DNA of 64,000 nt. Source: Clavelina lepadiformis. Its lineage: Eukaryota; Chordata; Ascidiacea; Aplousobranchia; Clavelinidae. The stretch's first letter is position 1. Each line of letters starts with the position of its first letter. The position numbers and the translations under genes are program-made. Location: the NCBI RefSeq assembly GCF_947623445.1, contig NC_135240.1, positions 21,638,001 to 21,702,000 of the forward strand. The letters run 5' to 3'. The notes beneath the pieces were generated by a model, which was given only the letters and a program-made list of their open reading frames with translations, was not told where the DNA came from and searched no databases. This document shows, in pieces, positions 48,515 to 64,000 of the stretch.

Positions 48515-50455
48515 AAACATTGGCAAAATAATAGGTTCAGGCGTCCTGCTGTAAGACTACCTCCGTGTCTTGCCGCATTGTTTCTACGAACCAATACAGT
48601 AATAACAACCAATAGCACTATATACAAAAGGTGAACAAACTGCAGCTAGCCGACATGTTTTTGTGGCTCCTCTAGCTGAATAGGCCTAGTAATATCCATT
48701 ATTGTTCATTTTCCACGCATTTGTTTACCGTATTTGTATTGACACTGCTGATCTTACGGCTCGCTACTGTTTGTAGTTTTCCGCAAGTGACTCTTTCATT
48801 GAACAAGTTTTCCCACCCCTGCTATATGAAATACAGTATATATACATTGTAGCCTACAGTATATACTATATAGTATCATTGATAACAACAAAGCCAATAA
48901 CAACACTAACAGCTGGACTCACTCAAGCATGAGAAGTGCTACAACGACACCAAGTGCTGTGAAAGCACAAAAAAATGAAATAACTAAAATTGCTGCAAGC
49001 ATACAGTAGTTCCTTTTGCCTAATAAATATTTGATACAGTTGCTGTAACAGTAATGTATTAAGCTGATATACCTAAGCTGGATCTGATCGTTAACCATTT
49101 ATACCTGTCAATAACTTTACAAAAACATGTAGTAATTCCAAAAAGTTTTAAACACAGTGTTCAAATCTCTTTGAGTAATTCAAAATGTTGCTTAGGAAAA
49201 AACAAATACAGTATCTGTTCATGATTTATATCGTTGGTTAAACCAAAGTTAATACATAAATAAATGTCAATACAGAAACAAAACTGTTGACTACGCCTAA
49301 ATCGACCACTCATTATAATCTGCAATACCATAATACAAATATTTTACTTAACGATTCTGTCGCCTTCCAGATGCTAGGTCCTGTACAAACAACAAAAATC
49401 GATATTAATAAAAAAAACAAAAACGAATTGAATGTTAAACAATACAACAAAAAAAAATACGTCACACTGTCACAGGTGCAATCTAAAACGCTGGCAAACA
49501 TAATTTGCCCAATAACAAACTAGTACTTAAGCCTTCCAAAATCGTGAGAGATGTCTATTGTCATGTCTTGTTCGATAGGACAAAATCACTAAAGTGTTAA
49601 ATTGCTTACAAAACGTGAATGTTCTCACCTTGCCTGGAAGAGGAGATCACAAAAAGCGAAAAAAAAATTGTCACAAACACCCGTTCTTTTTTAGGAGGAA
49701 TAATAAATGGTAAATACAGTAGTATAACAGTTTTTGCACAAAACGTTTTCGACAAATATTTAGAAACATTTTATTACGCTATTGTAAGTAACCTTCTCGC
49801 CAACTTTTTTCTGGAATAACAGTTCCCGATCAGTACTTTGCATTGATTCGCGCATGAGATTTAACAAACTAAAGATAGGGGAAAATTTAGCAAGGCTACA
49901 GTCCTTTCTAGATAAAGGTCACATGAGGATCGGCTTTGCAAATATCAATGCAATATTGACTGCCAAGAGCCATGTAAGATTCATACTTGATCTCATCAAT
50001 ATTCGTGTGCAGTCATTTGCAAAAAACGCAGTTTGAAAAAATATAATGCTTCCAGTTTTATTTGTCTATCTCTTAAACCAGTAAAGCCGATAGTCACAAG
50101 AGTACATATTGTAATAAAGTACTAGAATATCTTCCGCAAACGCTAACTTACTATTAACTCAAATGCGGTGAATGTTTTACAGAAAACATGCGCTACGGCT
50201 ACATACAGTATTTGTACAGGTAATTACATGCAAACAAAGAATTTACAAACAATCGAGTTTCATAATTATTAACATAATAAATATACTCACTGCAAAAAAA
50301 ATCTCCAAAAACTCTTGTATTTAAAATAGAAAAAGCAATTTCGAGTATAATAAAAAAAAACGCAGATAAAGTTTGATTCGTTGTAATATAGCAAATCAAT
50401 TGATAGTTCAAGAAAAGTAGAGGAGTGTACAGTAATCGATACAGCATTTGCAGCG
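48515..50455. other. Spacer between DNAJC12 and KDM1B
   Basis: Probably the DNAJC12 promoter at the left and KDM1B 3' untranslated sequence at the right. A minus-strand AATAAA (TTTATT on plus) lies near 50057. No exon recognised; open frames at 49.3-50.0 kb have low-complexity products. Confidence 0.4.
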
Positions 50456-58252
<7,797 letters not shown>

Positions 58253-58659
58253 TTTTACCCAGTATTAAGTACAGAAATTTTTACTGCTGATAAAAACTAC
58301 ATCAAAATAATATTGTACATGTATATGTTAATATGTACAATTCATTTATTGTGATTATGTTCAATGCAAAACGCTGTATATCTACAATCATTAGGCCTAC
58401 AAGGTAACAAAAATTCATTATTTCTATACAGCATGTCTGCATTATCAGCTTTGAGATGTCACACAGAGAGTTTACTGTCATTTACTGTATTTATGCACAC
58501 GTTCACAGTCTCACAATTTCACAAGGTTGGTAATCCAACATTTTCCACGGGCACCCAGTTTTTAAAACCTTGGATGCCAGTGGCCCTCTACTCAAAAAAG
58601 TTAAGGATAATCCTTGAAATTGTCAGTTAATTAAACTATATAGTAAACGTATAAATTTA

Positions 58660-58768
58660 GGGTCTAGTGCAGAAGTGTACAACCACAGAATGCATTTGTA
58701 TACTAAGACTCCAGATACTCAAATTGTGATGTCATTTGCCCATGGTTGTGCACATTCGCACTAGACCC
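58660..58768. mobile_element. CRE-bearing MITE family, copy 4, upstream of KDM1B
   Basis: 109 bp with ends GGGTCTAGTGCAGAAGTG and CACATTCGCACTAGACCC. The core is TGATGTCA (58727-58734), one base off the CRE palindrome. It lies about 410 bases upstream of the KDM1B start. Confidence 0.85.
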
Positions 58769-58902
58769 GGATTATGTTTGTAATGATCGTATAATCTAGC
58801 CTTAGTAGCCTCAGATCTGTCAATTGAAAAGTTTACTGTTTTTGAGTGAGAAATCCCCCGTGCACTTAGCTTAACTTTCCAATAGGGTAGAATCCTATAG
58901 AG

Positions 58903-59399
58903 CAGGGGTGGGCAAACTTTTTGTACTGAGGGCCACATTTGAAAAAATGTTGCAGCCGGCGGGCCGCACATTCTCATTACAAAGTAGGAAAATTTACCCG
59001 GTGTGTAAATAAACGCATATTCATATTAAACACAATTTTTGTATTCCACACTCAGTTACGTTTAAATCTATGCAATCATCATCACAAAATTTAATGAGAC
59101 TTGTGCAACTGTTCACAGTTTTACGGTTACGGTAGGCCTACGGTAGCCGCTACCGTAATTGTATTTTATGATCAAACAATTGAATCAAGCAATGCGTGAG
59201 AAGTGTATGTTGCAATACATGCGCGACTGACGTGTGTGTGTTTACGCACTGAAAGTGAAGAGAAAAACACACTCGTAAAGGGAATAATATTTTGTCAGGT
59301 AACCTGTTTAATTAAAACAATAAGTGATGAGTAGGAGTTTCTGCAAGTGCCGGCGGGCCGCAGAAAATGGACCCGCGGGCCGTAGTTTGCCCACCCCTG
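58903..59399. mobile_element. hAT MITE with perfect 8-bp target duplication
   Basis: 497-bp element with terminal inverted repeats CAGGGGTGGGCAAACT and AGTTTGCCCACCCCTG, flanked by the direct repeat CTATAGAG (58895-58902 and 59400-59407). A second inverted pair, GCCGGCGGGCCGCA, lies inside both sides. No transposase. The ends match the right terminus of the dead hAT copy near 26821-26835, so that family probably moved it. Confidence 0.92.
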
Positions 59400-59430
59400 C
59401 TATAGAGTATAGACATATACTGAGGTCTGA

Positions 59431-59586
59431 GTGTTTACCAGTCGACAATCGGGGTCTAGTATACAAGTGCACAATCAGATGACGTCACAATTTGAGCAGC
59501 TGGAGTCTAGTATACAAAGGCCTGCATCCTGTGGTTGTGCAGCACAACACTTGTAAACTAGACCCCGATTGTTGACTGTTAAACAA
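59431..59586. mobile_element. CRE-bearing MITE family, longer copy 5
   Basis: Arms of about 39 bases: GTGTTTACCAGTCGACAATC onward opposite GATTGTTGACTGTTAAACAA. They include the family end GGGGTCTAGTATACAAGTG/CACTTGTAAACTAGACCCC and a perfect CRE TGACGTCA at 59480-59487. Its inverted ends are about 20 bases longer than in other copies. Confidence 0.8.
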
Positions 59587-59852
59587 CAGAAAGATTATGC
59601 AACCCGAATTTTGCATTCACAACCTTCCCAAAGTTTCTATTAACTTTGGTCAGACCTCCACCAAGTCAGCAAACATTTTCTGGCAGACCATAATGTCTGC
59701 TAAGTTCATAATTATGAAGCTGGCAGACCTTTCTTAAGAAAAATATAACGAGAACATTTAAATGCATTAAACATAAATAACAAATATTAAAAAAGAAAGA
59801 TATTTTTCTAAAACTAAACATTTTCTGATATTTTAGATTTTATGGTTCCATA

Positions 59853-59953
59853 GTGATTGCACCCACGCGTGATTGAAATTGCAATTGAGGGATTGTACTC
59901 ACACGGGATTGCAACCACACGGAATTGCACTCAAACGGAATTGCGCCCAAACG
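59853..59953 (+). repeat. Short tandem array, ~16-bp unit
   Basis: Degenerate units of the form GGATTGCACCCACACG: GTGATTGCACCCACGC, GGATTGTACTCACACG, GGATTGCAACCACACG, GAATTGCACTCAAACG, GAATTGCGCCCAAACG. One interior unit is disturbed. A minisatellite with no coding role seen. Confidence 0.7.
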
Positions 59954-60076
59954 GCTTTGGGACTGCAAGAAACAAGTACTGTAATACATAAGGAAATACG
60001 TTACGTACGTACAATGGATAACAGTTAAATGAATTAGAAAAACATATTTAGCCTAACAGGTCGATTGAAGTTACTT

Positions 60077-60196
60077 ATGATTCCACAACAACTTTTTCAC
60101 ACGGGATTTCTGCTTGTAATACTTCTATGTGAAGTAAGCAGTGTGGTGTCTGCCTCGAGGAAGACTAAGTCTGACCATTACAAAAAACGAATAAGG
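60077..60196 (+). CDS. Possible first exon of a small secreted protein
   Basis: ATG at 60077 opens a 40-codon frame. Residues 1-28 look like a signal peptide (basic/polar start, then FLLVILLCEV, small residues at VVSAS). A basic segment follows, then a splice donor GTGCGT after 60196. No downstream exon was recognised before the convergent gatB gene at 61382, so this may be chance. Not recognised as any family. Confidence 0.25.
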
Positions 60197-60199
60197 TGC

Positions 60200-61381
60200 G
60201 TAACCCTTATGGCTTATAATATATCATAAGCACACAAGCGTTTAGAATTATTACAAAATTTGCTTCATTTGGCTGCACCACACGCGTTCGTAAAAAATAA
60301 AATCATTTTCAGTTACACTTTAATGTATACCGACTAAAGAATAAAGATTCGGTTTACTTTAATGCTGAAACGTAATCGAAAAGAACTTACTCGAGTCAAG
60401 TCGATTCATTAGTCATTACGACTCTCTATAATAGCCCATAGAAGGGCTAGCGTGATTGTTAAAATTGTGATAAGGACACTCGAAAAACTACAAGCAATCA
60501 GCACAAAAAGCAACACTCCAAGTATCAAGCAAAACAACTCGAATAAAACATCTGCATATACAAAATTTTGTGATTAACACGCTACAGCATACCTACGTTA
60601 AAATACAAATCGTGATTAATGAATACGTGATTAGTGACAGTGACAAAGTTTTTGTCACAATAGGACAGATATTCGAACCAGAGCACATTGCTCTGGGCAC
60701 AAGACGAACTGCGTGAACCTCTGAACAACAAAGTGGCGGCTGTTAGCGCGATCTGACATCATGACTATCACAATGACTCCTCAAACAAAATAAAACAAAT
60801 TGCTATCCGCTGACATGATTTGCCTACATAAAATAACAATACGATTTATGCAAGGCGTTGGCAACGAAAAACTTTTTTCCAACACTTAAAAACTCGACGA
60901 CCTGATAAGATTTGAAAACGTCAGTGGTAATAGCGAAACCTGTGCGACCATACCAGACAAGTGATTGACTGGAGTCTGTACAACACCGATTATATTAATT
61001 TTTCTATATCGCTTTATACTGTACATAAGGAAAGTTTTTTTGCAACTTATGTCAAGTTTCTGGCTATCTGCCGCGCAGTGGGTTAGGCTGACTATCGGGT
61101 TTTTTAGTAGCCTAGACTAGAAACTATAAAGTTACTTCTGACAGCTTAGTGACATTATTTCATTCCACTTTGTGATTTGCATCAGTCATAAATATTAAAA
61201 AGTAAAATCAAATGGTTGAAAGTCCATGTAAAAGTAAATATGCTGGGCCCAATTTTAAACATCTACAATTAAAAGCATTCTCAGTCGCCCAAAAACAGAT
61301 GTATTCAATACTAGACGGTTGATACCAGGTGAATTAACAATGCGACTATGCTTACATTATTCTCTACAGGAGTTGATCATA
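60200..61381. other. Spacer left of gatB
   Basis: No exon or repeat recognised. It should include the gatB 3' untranslated region. Confidence 0.35.
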
Positions 61382-64000
61382 TCATGAAGTCCGTTTGTAA
61401 TTCAATAATTTCATGGTAACGTCTTTCGCCACTCCTGTGTGAATCTTGTCGTTTGTATTTTTCCTTACAAGCATTATAACTCGTTTTATTGCTTGTTTGC
61501 TAGCCTTGCTTTTAGGCTTGTCTGCATCATATCCGGATAACGCTTTAGCATCAGTACATTGTAAAGTGGCAATCGCGTCCTCACATAGCTTGGTCACTGT
61601 TTCCTTATCAGATATCATTTTCCAGTTGTTTTCTTCAACAATCTAGAAAGACAAAAGTTTTATCAAAAATAAAGGAACTCGGTTATGGGATACGCAAGAA
61701 AGCCTGAACTTCCAGCAGGATTTCGTGTCATATACCATTAACTTTCGATACTGCCGCGAGTACCATAAAACGGAAACATGCCCACAAACTAGTAACCAAC
61801 AAAAAACGGGCAAAACTCCAAGGGTTTAAAGCGCACAGCAAGCTAAATACTCCTACAGTATTGCATAAATGATGGAAGGTTCCCCAAATATTGTTGGAAA
61901 AAGATCAGGCAAAGCATGTCCTACATCTGGTCAAGTTTTTTAAACACTTTCAACAATACCTTGTCTGGATGTTGTCTTGTTTGAATGGCGGTGGTAAACG
62001 TTAAATAAGCAGTTTCAGCATTGATTTCATTATTGTGCAACAGAAGCAGCAGGGCAGCCAAATCCCTTGCCGAAACATAGCTGAGAAATAGTTATTACAA
62101 CAATTATTATCAAACAAAGAAGTTTACAAATATGTTTTGAATATTTAAATTCTTTTTATAAGTAATGATAAATTTTTTAACATGCTAAATCATGGCAACT
62201 TATAATTTACAGTAGTATATTTTTCTTTTGATAATTTGAATTTTTGATATACCATTCTTCGATGGAAGATAAATTGTACTCCACCATATGTGCAATGACG
62301 TGCATCTTAATCCAGTTCCATACAACAGTTGGATTTAGATTGTGGGCACACTCCATGACTTCAATGAAGTAATTTTCCATGTTTCTATTCTACACATAAA
62401 TATATATAAATATACGTTTCAGGTACGATTTTTTCCTTGAAATTGCATAACATATTTCTAGGCCCACATTTTGATATATCCATGTACTGATATCAACAAT
62501 TAATATACAGTATTGAAAATTAGCTTAATTAAAGTGATGGAAAACAAGTACATCGAGCAACATATTTTATGTTTTAAACTATAGAGATGATGAACAAATT
62601 ATACACTTTTTCTCTTACGTCAAAAAGGCAGCCTTTGCTCAGGCAAACTGTTAGTACGTAACTAATGTTTGTGAGCATAAGTTATCAATAAGTTACAATC
62701 TGCATTACATACTGTGAGAAATTCTGCTTCAACAAATGATAGATGGAAACTTTCAATCAAATGACCTCTTATATCAGCTGGAAGTTTGGGTAAATTTCTT
62801 CTTTCTTGATCCACATTAATGACTGAACTGTTCATATAAACATGGTTATTGATTATTATAATTAATGATCAGCTGACTGATAAATTAATTACTGATATAT
62901 AAACAATATGTTGGTAAGTCTTAAGGCAACCATAAAGTTTTAATTATCTTGATGATATGTATTTTAAAATATCAGTCAAAGCATCGTTTCTTGTCTCAAT
63001 TGACATGCTGTTATCTTAACTTGTAAATGCTGGAATTGCAAAAACTGAGAAACATAAATCCTTGAAAATCAATAAAAATGGTCAGTTGTGCATTTACATG
63101 AAAATTGTACAATTGACCATGGAATAATAATAGTCACATTTTTGTCCATAACTTTATCATAGTTTCTATTCATCTGTTCTGACTGTTCTTTGTTTATCAA
63201 TCACATTTAGTCACCTGGGGTTAGACAATGAAGTTACGGAACTGTCATCATAAACATGCAAAGGTGGCAAGTTTGGTTCAGACATAAAACGATAATCTTG
63301 TTTGATTTCCTTATCACGCATTGAAACTGTAAACCTGCAAACAAAATCATAACTTAGATTGTAGTTTCAGAAATTAAGCACAAATACAAAAAGAAAATTA
63401 AGCACAAAAACTTAAATCGCTTCACCCAGTTTCATAATCGAACGCTCTTGTTTCAGATTCCACAATTCCACCTTCTTCAACTATTCTGATTTGTCTTTTT
63501 ATTTCATACTCTAGTTTATCAGAATAAAGCTTTTCAATTTATGATAACAGGTTGCTTATGGCATTGCCGATACAATGTCAAAGTTAAGTTGCTGCAAATT
63601 GTTTGGTTTTTGTAATATCACTAACACACTATGTATAAAAATATCACTATCACCTATTACATTGTGAATGTGTTTAAATCCACTAATATTCTTCACTTCT
63701 ACTCTTGTACCTAACTTGGTTTTTTGTTGAGCGATAGAAATGTTGGCATCAACACGAAATTGTCCCTCTGCATAGAATTATTTATTAAAACGAACAGGGT
63801 TAACTGTTCATTATGACATGAATTGGGTCTTGTGTAAGTGAAGAAGCCATGTCATCAAAAACCATGAGTTACCTGCCAGCTTTCCGTTGCAGGTTCCAAT
63901 ACGCATAAGTATTCCATAAAGTTCTTTTAGAAATGCACATGCATCACCTGCACTTGACACTTCTGGAGCTGTGACAATTTCCATTAACCCAACTCCTGCA
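61382..64000 (-). CDS. GATB: Glutamyl-tRNA(Gln) amidotransferase subunit B, mitochondrial (5' part outside window)
   Basis: Subunit of the GatCAB transamidase that converts Glu-tRNA(Gln) to Gln-tRNA(Gln) in mitochondria. Exons read right to left. About 63873-64000 has [15 protein letters not shown]. About 63655-63770 has [20 protein letters not shown] and EVKNI. About 63430-63540 has [16 protein letters not shown]. About 63215-63335 has [20 protein letters not shown], the PET112/GatB signature. About 62712-62830 has [11 protein letters not shown]. About 62250-62390 belongs to the helical domain. About 61960-62080 has [14 protein letters not shown]. 61382 to about 61640 is the YqeY-like tail ([13 protein letters not shown]) ending at the stop. 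The N-terminal catalytic cradle start and the transit peptide lie right of base 64000. Confidence 0.95.

Overview
This is a window of AT-rich, intron-rich eukaryotic nuclear DNA from an animal. Every well-supported gene is a metazoan gene, read here from exon translations with GT..AG borders. Compact multi-exon genes, short introns and many small DNA transposons fit an invertebrate deuterostome, most likely a tunicate. The species is not provable from the sequence.

Layout: 1-4316 (-) integrin beta subunit with its 3' end outside the window. 6825-7090 (-) tRNA-derived SINE plus a companion repeat. 7544-9770 (-) decayed L1/Tx1-type LINE. 10630-14080 (+) SIRT6 deacylase, with a ~715-bp inverted repeat in intron 1. 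14465-15323 (+) ALG13, the catalytic half of the second N-glycan GlcNAc transferase. 15635-20551 (-) MINPP1-type inositol-polyphosphate phosphatase, convergent with ALG13 and carrying a TTAA-flanked piggyBac-like MITE. 20.6-25.4 kb gene-poor, with a SINE and a MITE. 25.4-26.85 kb (+) broken hAT transposase. 26868-30767 candidate TIR element carrying a spliced gene with a DUF4806-like domain (-). 31147-31514 foldback element. 35652-35962 hAT MITE with 8-bp target duplication. 36302-44366 (+) heparan sulfate N-deacetylase/N-sulfotransferase (NDST). 46433-48194 (-) DNAJC12 co-chaperone. 50456-58252 (-) KDM1B/LSD2 histone demethylase. 58.6-59.6 kb cluster of MITEs. 61382-64000 (-) mitochondrial GatB, with its 5' part outside the window.

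The genes do not form one pathway. Two are chromatin enzymes (SIRT6, KDM1B), two act in secretory-pathway carbohydrate synthesis (ALG13, NDST), one handles inositol phosphates in the ER lumen (MINPP1), and the rest are adhesion, chaperone and mitochondrial translation genes. The window is most unusual for its inverted-repeat and TIR elements. These are a CRE-bearing MITE family in at least five places, two hAT MITEs with perfect 8-bp duplications, the SIRT6 intronic palindrome, and the 3.9-kb element with the DUF4806-like gene, which is the best candidate for something undescribed.
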